In this document: positions 1 to 5,054 of the stretch, piece by piece
Layout: every line of letters begins with the position of its first letter
Numbering within the stretch: position 1 is the stretch's first letter
NCBI GenBank assembly: GCA_013329355.1
Contig: DUKK01000101.1
Location: 1,153 to 8,091, forward strand
Direction: 5' to 3'
Length of the DNA stretch: 6,939 nt
From: Candidatus Poseidoniaceae archaeon
GTDB lineage: Archaea > Thermoplasmatota > Poseidoniia > Poseidoniales > Poseidoniaceae
Made by a program: the position numbers and the translations under genes
The notes under the pieces: generated by a model
What the model was told of the DNA's origin: nothing
Seen by the model: the letters and a program-made list of their open reading frames with translations, nothing else
The model's database searches: none

Positions 1-13
1 GACTGCCACTAAT

Positions 14-37
14 TAGACCCAAATGGTCTACCTTTTT
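14..37 (+). terminator. Hairpin followed by T5, possible terminator of a plus-strand gene to the left
   Basis: TAGACC (14-19) and GGTCTA (25-30) form a perfect 6-bp stem around the 5-base loop CAAAT, followed after two bases by TTTTT at 33-37. Read on the plus strand this has the shape of a stem plus T-run terminator. A stop codon TAA at 10-12 just before it fits a plus-strand gene ending at the left edge, but no coding sequence can be checked there. The minus-strand gene ending at 52 would read the same stem without a T-run behind it. Many archaeal terminators are only T-runs, so the stem may be incidental. Confidence 0.35.
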
Positions 38-51
38 GACGATTTGTGGAG

Positions 52-618
52 TTATCTACGAAACAGCCGGCGCTTTTTCTTGGTTTTTCCTCGATAATTA
101 GCAAAATCTCTTGCAGATCTGTTGACTTCATCTTCCATTCCTAGAGCCGGACGAACCCTGGTTTGAGGTGGCGCACCTTGTCTTCTAACATTTGGCGGTG
201 GACCTCTAATGCCGCGTTTTACCCGTCTTATTTTATGTGCATGGCTTGTTTGTTGCTGCCGAGATATTTTACGAGCACGACGCCCGACATGCCGTAAGTG
301 ACCATTGAAAATTTTGGGTTCTGCGGGTCCGGTTTTTTGGGTAATGCCTGCTTGCTCCAAGACCTGTCTCGCTAATGATTTACTTGACTGATTAACAATT
401 ACCTCATCAACAACACGTGTCGCAAGGTTCGCAAATGATGTGTCTTCGTTTATCTGTGGTTTATTTTTTACATTTAATATAACTTCATCCAATGCATCAT
501 TTGATTCTATTGCCTCTTTAAGCACGTTTTTGGAAAAATTACTGCTCAGTGTTTCTTGCTTACGCTCCACAAAATGCACCCCATCAGGCAGAATTTGCAT
601 TGATGTAGGTATAAACAT
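52..618 (-). CDS. Hypothetical protein with strongly basic, Arg/Lys-rich C-terminal half
   Basis: I do not recognise this 188-residue protein. The N-terminal half (about residues 1-95) is mixed and mostly helical in appearance, with acidic and hydrophobic residues. From about residue 102 to the end it is dominated by Arg, Lys and His, with only four acidic residues (E162, D163, E164, D171), a Pro-rich linker near 140-152 and a terminal KKKRR-type cluster. No signal peptide or membrane segment is evident. The basic half suggests binding to RNA, DNA or the ribosome, which is inference from composition only. ATG at 618 is the first start in frame; ATG at 600 (residue 7) is an alternative. No convincing ribosome binding site precedes either. 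A TATA-like box at 657-664 suggests its own promoter. It is the longest open frame across this stretch, and no competing gene was seen there. Confidence 0.6.
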   Translation of the reverse strand: MFIPTSMQILPDGVHFVERKQETLSSNFSKNVLKEAIESNDALDEVILNVKNKPQINEDTSFANLATRVVDEVIVNQSSKSLARQVLEQAGITQKTGPAEPKIFNGHLRHVGRRARKISRQQQTSHAHKIRRVKRGIRGPPPNVRRQGAPPQTRVRPALGMEDEVNRSARDFANYRGKTKKKRRLFRR

Positions 619-626
619 AACCGCAC

Positions 627-640
627 ATGTTGGTCAACAT
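627..640. promoter_or_regulatory. Inverted repeat in the leader/promoter of the 52-618 gene
   Basis: ATGTTG (627-632) and CAACAT (635-640) are perfect 6-base inverted arms around a GT centre, overlapping a CATATG palindrome at 638-643. The dyad lies 9-22 nt upstream of the ATG at 618 and would straddle the transcription start predicted from the TATA-like box at 657-664. That position suits a repressor site, but a short dyad like this can arise by chance. Confidence 0.25.
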
Positions 641-656
641 ATGGTGGTTTTTTGAT

Positions 657-664
657 GTATATTG
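657..664 (-). promoter_or_regulatory. Possible TATA box for the 52-618 gene
   Basis: On the minus strand this reads CAATATAC. Its centre is about 42 nt upstream of the ATG at 618, so with the usual 25-nt TATA-to-start distance it would give a short leader of about 15 nt. It lies between the two minus-strand genes. The CATATG at 638-643 is a competing candidate that would give a leaderless transcript. Confidence 0.25.
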
Positions 665-677
665 GCTGTTCAATGGA

Positions 678-914
678 TTAAATTGGCGTCCAAATACCCA
701 TGGCTCTGGCTATACACCATCCCGACCAACCCTCGTAGATTCCGAGAGCACCGCCACCAAATAGACCGATAGTTGAGGATATAGTGAACCAGTTATCAGG
801 AACAATTTCAGCATACATCAAAGTCACAGCTACTAGCCCCATTGTTAGTGAAATTGAGCCTCCTAATAATCTCAAGAACTTGCCACGTGAATCTATATTG
901 CACTCCCGAGCCAT
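678..914 (-). CDS. Small two-helix membrane protein, DUF2892/YgaP-TM-like
   Basis: This is a 78-residue protein with two hydrophobic segments (about residues 16-36 and 43-60) and a short polar N-terminus with C5-N6 and G11-K-x-x-R15. After the second helix comes a conserved-looking tail, EGWSGWC (61-67) followed by RAMGIWTP. The plan of a short polar start, two helices and a final G-x-C ... G-I-x-T-P resembles the small inner-membrane DUF2892 proteins whose function is unknown; this is recognition by pattern, not a search. I chose ATG at 914 over the upstream in-frame ATG at 935 because a good TATA box (936-943) lies 25 nt upstream of 914 and directly abuts 935, so a transcript from it would begin at or near 914. 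C5 and C67 could form a redox or metal pair, but nothing shows this. Confidence 0.65.
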   Translation of the reverse strand: MARECNIDSRGKFLRLLGGSISLTMGLVAVTLMYAEIVPDNWFTISSTIGLFGGGALGIYEGWSGWCIARAMGIWTPI

Positions 915-935
915 GGCACAAATATTACTGAACAT

Positions 936-943
936 AATATAAA
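936..943 (-). promoter_or_regulatory. TATA box of the 678-914 gene
   Basis: The minus strand reads TTTATATT, a near-consensus archaeal TATA box. Its centre is 25.5 nt upstream of the ATG at 914, which predicts transcription starting on or next to that ATG and therefore a leaderless mRNA. The same spacing recurs at 974-981 and 5027-5034. Confidence 0.5.
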
Positions 944-949
944 CAGTTG

Positions 950-970
950 TTTTACCAATATTTTACAATA
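950..970. repeat. Imperfect tandem repeat between two divergent TATA boxes
   Basis: TTTTACCAATA (950-960) is followed immediately by TTTTACAATA (961-970); the second copy lacks one C. The pair sits between the minus-strand TATA box (936-943) and the plus-strand TATA box (974-981), with units about one helical turn apart. A protein bound here could affect both divergent promoters. This is AT-rich sequence, so a chance duplication is possible. Confidence 0.4.
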
Positions 971-973
971 CAT

Positions 974-981
974 GATATAGT
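974..981 (+). promoter_or_regulatory. TATA box of the plus-strand run beginning at 1002
   Basis: GATATAGT is centred about 24.5 nt upstream of the GTG at 1002, which predicts a leaderless or nearly leaderless transcript. It faces away from the minus-strand box at 936-943, making this a divergent promoter pair. It would serve the zinc-ribbon gene and probably the genes that follow closely. Confidence 0.4.
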
Positions 982-1001
982 AAAAACTAGGGGCTTAATT
1001 T

Positions 1002-1175
1002 GTGTCATTTAGAGCCTGCATTTTTTGTCACAGCATTAGAGTTTATCCATATCTCGGATTTATGACCGGACAGCAGTATCAATGCCAAGAATGTGAGGAG
1101 ATATCTCCACTAGTCCTTGAATTTGATAATGGAGAAGATTTCGCTGAATTTTTGCAGCAACTAGAAGAGGAGTAG
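1002..1175 (+). CDS. Small zinc-ribbon protein, 57 residues
   Basis: Reading from GTG gives a 57-residue protein with two CxxC pairs, C6-x-x-C9 and C28-x-x-C31, separated by 18 residues. That is the classic layout of a four-cysteine zinc ribbon. The intervening G-F-M-T-G-x-x-Y-x-C pattern is typical of small archaeal zinc-ribbon proteins. The tail (about 37-57) is acidic and ends in EEE. An in-frame TAA at 996-998 leaves GTG at 1002 as the earliest common start codon, and an AGGGG stretch lies at 989-993. The gene ends 7 nt before the next start, so the two are probably co-transcribed. The partner could be RNA, DNA or protein; the sequence does not say. The cysteine spacing makes a real gene likely despite its size. 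Confidence 0.75.
   Translation: MSFRACIFCHSIRVYPYLGFMTGQQYQCQECEEISPLVLEFDNGEDFAEFLQQLEEE
1167..1172 (+). promoter_or_regulatory. Ribosome binding site GAGGAG for the 1183 gene
   Basis: GAGGAG lies inside the last codons of the zinc-ribbon gene, 10 nt before the ATG at 1183. It supports that start over the out-of-frame ATG at 1176 and supports translation from a shared mRNA. Confidence 0.55.
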
Positions 1176-1182
1176 ATGAACA

Positions 1183-1752
1183 ATGGATGTAGTATCCCAT
1201 TGGTTCTGGGGCATGGCAGTTACTCATGGAAAAATAAAAGCTAGATTCTCCGGCGCGATGGGTGTAATCCCTGATCTGATGGCTTTCGTCCCGGTTATGA
1301 TTATTTCAATGTTTACAGGACATCGCAACCCAGGAGTTGATAATACAACAAGAACAGAGGACTTTCATCCTCTTTCATGGGAAATCTATCAATGGAGCCA
1401 CAGCGCAGTAACTGTTTTTGTTGGCTTTTTGCTGACATGGCTATATCTACACAGATATGGAACACCAAAGATTATCTTAAAATTTTACCTAGCACCAATG
1501 AGTCCAATAAAACAGGCAACGTTAATCTGGTTGCCCTGGTTACTCAACATCATTACAGATATCCCATCACATACCTTGCAGTTTTTCCCAACCCCAGTAT
1601 TTCACCCAGTATCAGATTGGCGGTATGATGGCACTAGATGGTCAGAGCCATCAATTTGGTTTACTAATTTGGCAATACTCGCAGTGGTATGGCTTGGCGT
1701 GATATGGTTAGAGAGTAGGCGAAAAGCAAGTTATCAAATATCAGCAGATTGA
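1183..1752 (+). CDS. Membrane protein, DUF457/YdjM-like putative metal-dependent hydrolase
   Basis: This 189-residue protein has about four hydrophobic segments (roughly 24-45, 74-91, 112-125 and 157-176). Polar residues that could bind metal are placed near the membrane edges: H6 in DVVSHWFWG, D31 in GVIPDL, H73 in QWSHS, and D126/H130 in TDIPSH, followed by a PTPxxxP loop. This order (start His, G-x-x-P-D, WSHS, late D-x-x-x-H) matches the DUF457/YdjM group of inner-membrane proteins annotated as putative metal-dependent hydrolases. The family name is from memory of the pattern, and no substrate is known to me. Start: ATG with GAGGAG 10 nt upstream. It sits 7 nt after the zinc-ribbon gene and 9 nt before the methionine sulfoxide reductase gene, so the three very likely form one operon. 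Whether it is an active hydrolase is not shown. Confidence 0.65.
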   Translation: MDVVSHWFWGMAVTHGKIKARFSGAMGVIPDLMAFVPVMIISMFTGHRNPGVDNTTRTEDFHPLSWEIYQWSHSAVTVFVGFLLTWLYLHRYGTPKIILKFYLAPMSPIKQATLIWLPWLLNIITDIPSHTLQFFPTPVFHPVSDWRYDGTRWSEPSIWFTNLAILAVVWLGVIWLESRRKASYQISAD

Positions 1753-1755
1753 CTT

Positions 1756-1761
1756 GGAGGT
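1756..1761 (+). promoter_or_regulatory. GGAGGT directly abutting the fRMsr start codon
   Basis: A strong Shine-Dalgarno core, GGAGGT, ends at 1761 and the ATG begins at 1762, leaving no normal spacer. Either initiation tolerates this, or the true start is further along: GTG at 1780 would have an 18-nt spacer, which is too long. I kept ATG 1762 because the first helix of the protein needs those residues. Confidence 0.4.
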
Positions 1762-2217
1762 ATGTCACTTCATGATGATGTGTTTATCAGAATAGAGTCG
1801 TTACTTCAAGACGAAGACGATTGGGTATCAGCAATGTCGACAGTTGTGTGTGAGTTACACAACTCCTTCGACCATTTCCACTGGACTGGCTTCTATCGAA
1901 CAGTTGAACCAAATGTCCTAAAGATAGGCCCATACCAAGGCGGTCACGGTTGCTTAGTGATACCATTTAGCAAAGGAATTTGCGGTGCAGCAGCGAGAAC
2001 CGGCAAGACCCAAGATGTTCCTGATGTTCACGCAAGACCTGAGCATATTGCATGCAGTTCTAGCACCCTTAGCGAGGTTGTAGTTCCGGTAAAAGACTCA
2101 AACGGCCAAGTAGTTGCGGTCTTGGATTTGGATTCTGACCTACCTGCTGCGTTCTCACCAGAGGACGTAGAATTCTCTGAACGAGTGTGCAATTACCTGA
2201 GCGACCGCTACTTCTAA
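1762..2217 (+). CDS. msrC: Free methionine-(R)-sulfoxide reductase (GAF domain, fRMsr)
   Basis: A single GAF domain fills the 151-residue protein. It reduces the R form of free methionine sulfoxide to methionine in the cytosol, using cysteines recharged by thioredoxin or an equivalent. The diagnostic features are all present: W41-T-G-F-Y, L53-K-I-G-P-Y-Q-G-G-H-G-C64, K71-G-I-C74-G, the H95-I-A-C98 motif and S104-E-V-V-V-P. The three cysteines C64, C74 and C98 keep the 10- and 24-residue spacing of C84, C94 and C118 in the E. coli enzyme (family knowledge). Acidic residues in the E105 and LDLDSD (121-126) region correspond to the substrate pocket and the last strand. The N-terminus is short but covers the first helix. 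It follows the membrane-protein gene by 9 nt, and an HDAC-family gene begins 29 nt after its stop. An ordinary signalling GAF domain would not keep this cysteine triad. Confidence 0.93.
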   Translation: MSLHDDVFIRIESLLQDEDDWVSAMSTVVCELHNSFDHFHWTGFYRTVEPNVLKIGPYQGGHGCLVIPFSKGICGAAARTGKTQDVPDVHARPEHIACSSSTLSEVVVPVKDSNGQVVAVLDLDSDLPAAFSPEDVEFSERVCNYLSDRYF

Positions 2218-2219
2218 CC

Positions 2220-2227
2220 ATAAATAA
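2220..2227 (+). promoter_or_regulatory. Possible internal TATA box before the HDAC-family gene
   Basis: ATAAATAA is centred about 23.5 nt upstream of the ATG at 2247, close to the spacing of the other leaderless-type promoters here. No Shine-Dalgarno is visible before 2247, which fits leaderless initiation from an internal promoter. AT-rich intergenic sequence makes such boxes common by chance. Confidence 0.3.
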
Positions 2228-2246
2228 ATTCGATAATGTGTTTGTT

Positions 2247-3197
2247 ATGAAAGTTGGTATTAACACGAAATTACCAATATGGTATCACCCTATATACACC
2301 GACGGCATTCATCCAGAGGCAAGATTTCCGAGAGAACGTTATGTATCCCTTATCAACCGACTGATTAATTCATCAGTGTCTGGAAAATTCGTGTTTAATG
2401 AACCAGCAAAAGCTACTCGAGATCAATTAATAATCGGACATGACCAGAGATATGTTGACGATTTCCTAGCCGGTAAACTGACTGAAAAAGAAACTAAAAG
2501 AATTGGATTGACGCCTTGGACAGAAGACATTATTCCTCGAACTCTTCATCTTATGGGTGGTGCAATTGCTGCGCTTGATCACGTCATTGAGTATTCTGGT
2601 ATTGCCGGTAATATGGCGGGGGGAACTCACCACGCACACTATGATTTTGGCTCTGGATATTGTATATTCAACGATCTTGCGGTATGTGCGCTCATGGCAC
2701 TTGAACAATATAACTTACAACGAGTAGTAATTTTAGATTTTGATGTTCATCAGGGGGATGGAACCGCAACAATCCTACAAAATGTAGAGCGAGCATTGAC
2801 CATATCCTTGCACTGTCAAACAAATTTCCCGTTTCGCAAAGCGGTTAGCGATCACGATATTGTATTACCTGCTGGTGCGGATGATCGAGATTATTTGGAA
2901 AAAGTTGCCCATTGCATTAACATCGCAAAGCAGTTTAACCCGGATCTAATATTGTATCAGGCCGGTGTGGATGGGTTGTCGACAGATTCGTTGGGTAAGC
3001 TAGATGTCAGCCGAGGTGGTATGGACAAACGCAATAAAATGGTATTTGACATGATAGTCGACCACACAATACCAACCGTTGTTTTCATGGGAGGTGGTTA
3101 TTCAAAACCAATTTCTCATACCATCGATGCCTTTTGTGACCTATTTACCGCAGCCGCTGATGCAAATATCAGGTTCACAAGTGTCCTAGATGAGTAA
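2247..3197 (+). CDS. Histone deacetylase superfamily protein (AcuC/class IV-like deacylase)
   Basis: This 316-residue zinc hydrolase of the arginase/HDAC fold removes acetyl or other acyl groups from lysines, polyamines or related amides; the substrate cannot be told from sequence. The active-site set is complete: the GGTHHA motif with H128 and H129, GSGYCIFND (135-143), the LDFDVHQGDGT motif with zinc ligands D166 and H168, the third ligand D242 in QAGVDGL, and the catalytic tyrosine Y285 in MGGGY. Length and N-terminus (MKVGINTKLPIWYHP) match the bacterial/archaeal relatives of HDAC11, which carry little beyond the catalytic domain. The open frame extends upstream to GTG 2187 inside the fRMsr gene, but family similarity begins at ATG 2247 and nothing upstream looks conserved. 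It lies between fRMsr and SelO in the same orientation with gaps of 29 and 38 nt, so co-transcription is likely. It could also have its own leaderless promoter. Confidence 0.9.
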   Translation: MKVGINTKLPIWYHPIYTDGIHPEARFPRERYVSLINRLINSSVSGKFVFNEPAKATRDQLIIGHDQRYVDDFLAGKLTEKETKRIGLTPWTEDIIPRTLHLMGGAIAALDHVIEYSGIAGNMAGGTHHAHYDFGSGYCIFNDLAVCALMALEQYNLQRVVILDFDVHQGDGTATILQNVERALTISLHCQTNFPFRKAVSDHDIVLPAGADDRDYLEKVAHCINIAKQFNPDLILYQAGVDGLSTDSLGKLDVSRGGMDKRNKMVFDMIVDHTIPTVVFMGGGYSKPISHTIDAFCDLFTAAADANIRFTSVLDE

Positions 3198-3235
3198 ATC
3201 CACAGATTCAATACACAAACGGAGTTGGAATTAAT

Positions 3236-4759
3236 ATGGGCAGTTTAGAAACATTGAGTTGGCTCAATCGGTTTTTAGATGAGACTCCGGGTGACCGCGA
3301 AATTGGTGGCGAGCCTAGGCAGGTTCCCGGAGTTTGTTGGTCTAAAGTCAAGCCAACCGAGCCGCCACAGCCCCGCTTGAGATTGTGGTCTGATGAGATG
3401 GCAGAGAGACTCGGCATCGTCCGGCCGAATGGTGTAATACTTGGCGGTGGTGCTTTATTGGAAGGTATGCAGCCGTATGCCCAACGCTATGGTGGACATC
3501 AGTTCGGTAATTGGGCTAATCAGTTGGGTGACGGCAGAGCGATTACCCTTGGTGAGGTAGAACTAGCTGATGAAGTGCTAGAATTACAGTTGAAAGGTGC
3601 CGGTAAAACGCCTTATTCAAGATTTGCCGATGGCAAAGCTGTCCTGCGCTCATCGATAAGGGAATTTTTGTGCAGCGAAGCTATGTACCATCTTGGAGTA
3701 CCGACTACTCGCGCGCTTTCTTTGGTAACAACTGGAGAGGTTGTTGTTCGAGATATGCTATATGACGGTAATCCTGCACCAGAGATTGGTGCTGTTGTTT
3801 GTCGTGTTGCACCCAGTTTCATTCGCTTTGGAAGTTTTCAGATTCACACCGCAGATGGAAATCATGAGACGCTTGTTAAATTACTGAAACACACGATTAA
3901 CAACCATTTCCCTGAGCATAATATCGACAATGATGAAGGAATAATTAGTTGGTTAAAGAAGGTGGCTGAAACTACTGCTGAGATGATCGCACACTGGATG
4001 CGTGTTGGATTTGTCCACGGCGTTATGAATACTGACAACATGTCAATTCATGGTCTAACAATTGATTACGGCCCGTATGGATGGTTAGAAAACTACGACC
4101 CGAATTGGACGCCAAACACTACCGATTCCTCTACTCGTAGATATCGTTACGGCCAGCAGGCCCAAATTGGTGCGTGGAATATTGCCAGACTCGCTGAGGC
4201 TGTTGCACCGCTGATGGATGACGTGCAATCACTATATTCTGTATTAGAACACTATGAGAACAAATACATTGAGTATCAAAATACCATGTGGGGACTAAAA
4301 TTAGGGATTGATGATTTTGCAGAAGCAGATGAGGCTTTGGTAATCGAACTTGACGGTCTACTGCAAAAAGTCGAGACTGACATGACCATATTCTTCCGAA
4401 TGTTATCAACAATCGAATCCCCAGAGATTGGATTGCTTGAGAGTTCCTTCTATGACAAGAATACAATTCCGACGGACGAATGGAATGAATGGTTGCATAA
4501 ATGGTGGAAACGTGTTAACAGCAAACCTAATCAAGAAGCAATGCGGAGAGCAAATCCAAAGTATGTTCTGCGTAACTGGATGGCGCAGTTAGCAATTGAT
4601 GCTGCTGAAAATGAGGACTATACTGTATGTGAGGAACTGTTTACATTACTGAAACAACCATATGATGAACAACCAGAGATGGAAGAGAAATGGTTTCAGA
4701 AGCGTCCGGAATGGGCGAGGCACAGAGTTGGATGTTCGATGTTATCATGTTCCAGCTAA
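3236..4759 (+). CDS. selO: SelO/YdiU family protein adenylyltransferase (AMPylase)
   Basis: SelO is a pseudokinase-fold enzyme that binds ATP upside down and transfers AMP to Ser, Thr or Tyr of target proteins, linked to redox homeostasis. The 507-residue protein is full length for the family. Visible motifs in order: QRYGGHQFGNWANQLGDGRA (83-102), LQLKGAGKTPYSR with the ATP lysine K120, R190 in CRVAPS and R197 in FIRFGSF, NTDNMS with catalytic D267 and N268, and TIDYGP with metal-binding D277. All catalytic positions are intact. The protein ends C500-SMLS-C505-SS; this Cys replaces the selenocysteine of animal SELENOO, and the gene ends in TAA with no in-frame TGA. The activation-loop cysteine that pairs with this end in E. 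coli appears to be Pro (P293). Start: ATG with GGAG at 3221-3224, 11 nt upstream, 38 nt after the HDAC-family stop. A tRNA gene runs convergently 32 nt downstream. Confidence 0.96.
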   Translation: MGSLETLSWLNRFLDETPGDREIGGEPRQVPGVCWSKVKPTEPPQPRLRLWSDEMAERLGIVRPNGVILGGGALLEGMQPYAQRYGGHQFGNWANQLGDGRAITLGEVELADEVLELQLKGAGKTPYSRFADGKAVLRSSIREFLCSEAMYHLGVPTTRALSLVTTGEVVVRDMLYDGNPAPEIGAVVCRVAPSFIRFGSFQIHTADGNHETLVKLLKHTINNHFPEHNIDNDEGIISWLKKVAETTAEMIAHWMRVGFVHGVMNTDNMSIHGLTIDYGPYGWLENYDPNWTPNTTDSSTRRYRYGQQAQIGAWNIARLAEAVAPLMDDVQSLYSVLEHYENKYIEYQNTMWGLKLGIDDFAEADEALVIELDGLLQKVETDMTIFFRMLSTIESPEIGLLESSFYDKNTIPTDEWNEWLHKWWKRVNSKPNQEAMRRANPKYVLRNWMAQLAIDAAENEDYTVCEELFTLLKQPYDEQPEMEEKWFQKRPEWARHRVGCSMLSCSS

Positions 4760-4767
4760 ATGTATAT

Positions 4768-4787
4768 TTCTATAGAACAATTAATTG
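4768..4787. repeat. Two back-to-back perfect 10-bp palindromes between selO and tRNA-Glu
   Basis: TTCTATAGAA (4768-4777) and CAATTAATTG (4778-4787) are each perfect self-complementary decamers and touch without a gap. They fill most of the 32-nt space between the selO stop and the tRNA 3' end, where two convergent transcripts end. No T-run of terminator type follows on either strand. They could be protein-binding sites, small stem structures in either transcript, or chance in AT-rich sequence. Confidence 0.45.
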
Positions 4788-4791
4788 AGAG

Positions 4792-4864
4792 TGCTCGTAC
4801 CGGGATTTGAACCCGGGTCAAAGGAATGAGAGTCCTTTATGATGGGCCACTACACTATACGAGC
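4792..4864 (-). tRNA. tRNA-Glu (anticodon CTC)
   Basis: The minus strand folds into a full 73-nt cloverleaf. The 7-bp acceptor stem GCTCGTA/TACGAGC carries discriminator A at 4792. The D arm begins GTGTAGTGG, as in other tRNA-Glu genes. The anticodon stem AAGGA/TCCTT holds loop CTCTCAT with anticodon CTC, reading GAG, and the T arm is CCGGG-TTCAAAT-CCCGG. There is no intron. CCA is not encoded (the next bases are CTC), so it is added after transcription, as is usual in archaea. A TATA-like box lies about 30 nt upstream at 4891-4900. Confidence 0.96.
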
Positions 4865-4890
4865 AAGGCTAACCTGCCGTTAAGCCCCAT

Positions 4891-4900
4891 GTATTTAGAA
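4891..4900 (-). promoter_or_regulatory. Probable TATA box of tRNA-Glu
   Basis: The minus strand reads TTCTAAATAC, centred about 31 nt before the mature 5' end at 4864, which would put the transcription start a few bases upstream of the tRNA. An imperfect stem, GGCTAAC (4867-4873) with GTTAAGCC (4879-4886), lies between box and gene. Confidence 0.4.
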
Positions 4901-4939
4901 ATCACCCTGTCTTAGAATTCTACAAAAAAAAAGATTTAG

Positions 4940-4961
4940 TTCACTTTAACACCAAAGTGAA
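4940..4961. repeat. 22-nt dyad TTCACTTT-N6-AAAGTGAA upstream of the second plus-strand run
   Basis: The 8-base arms at 4940-4947 and 4954-4961 are perfectly complementary around the loop AACACC, and the right arm runs into a second AAAGTG copy (4960-4965). The dyad sits in the 190-nt gap between the divergent tRNA-Glu and the 5055 gene, about 65-90 nt upstream of the TATA box at 5027-5034. Read on the minus strand it is followed, after seven bases, by nine T (plus-strand A run 4924-4932). It could be an operator, or a terminator for antisense transcription heading towards the tRNA. The rest of 4865-5054 shows no gene. Confidence 0.45.
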
Positions 4962-5026
4962 AGTGAAAAAGCAATACTGGAGACGGTTTCATATTTACTT
5001 CAACATCACCGACTCAATCCTTTCTT

Positions 5027-5034
5027 GATATACC
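5027..5034 (+). promoter_or_regulatory. TATA box of the second plus-strand run
   Basis: GATATACC is centred 25 nt upstream of the ATG at 5055, predicting a leaderless transcript, and no Shine-Dalgarno precedes 5055. This spacing also argues against the upstream in-frame TTG at 5025, which overlaps the box. The box resembles GATATAGT at 974-981. Confidence 0.45.
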
Positions 5035-5054
5035 ACAGCCTGCCAGTTTGCTTC

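Noticed and set aside
2187..2246. HDAC-family start at GTG 2187 or GTG 2238
   Set aside because: Similarity to the family begins with MKVGINTK at 2247. The 2187 start lies within the conserved end of fRMsr, and neither has a ribosome binding site.
3208..3417. Minus-strand open frame antisense to the start of selO
   Set aside because: It is opposite a well-conserved SelO N-terminus, has no recognisable content and no promoter or ribosome binding site; the same holds for the antisense frames within selO at 3613-3822 and 4131-4466.
4735..4759. Selenocysteine at the SelO C-terminus with downstream SECIS
   Set aside because: The relevant position is a TGT cysteine codon and the gene ends in TAA. 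No in-frame TGA occurs, so the protein is the cysteine form.
4792..4864. tRNA-Glu as an integration (att) site for a mobile element
   Set aside because: No repeat of the tRNA 3' end, integrase gene or foreign-looking genes are visible on either side.
4867..4886. Stem GGCTAAC/GTTAAGCC just upstream of tRNA-Glu as a leader RNA structure
   Set aside because: It lies mostly between the TATA-like box and the predicted transcription start, so it would not be transcribed; the stem also needs a bulged base.
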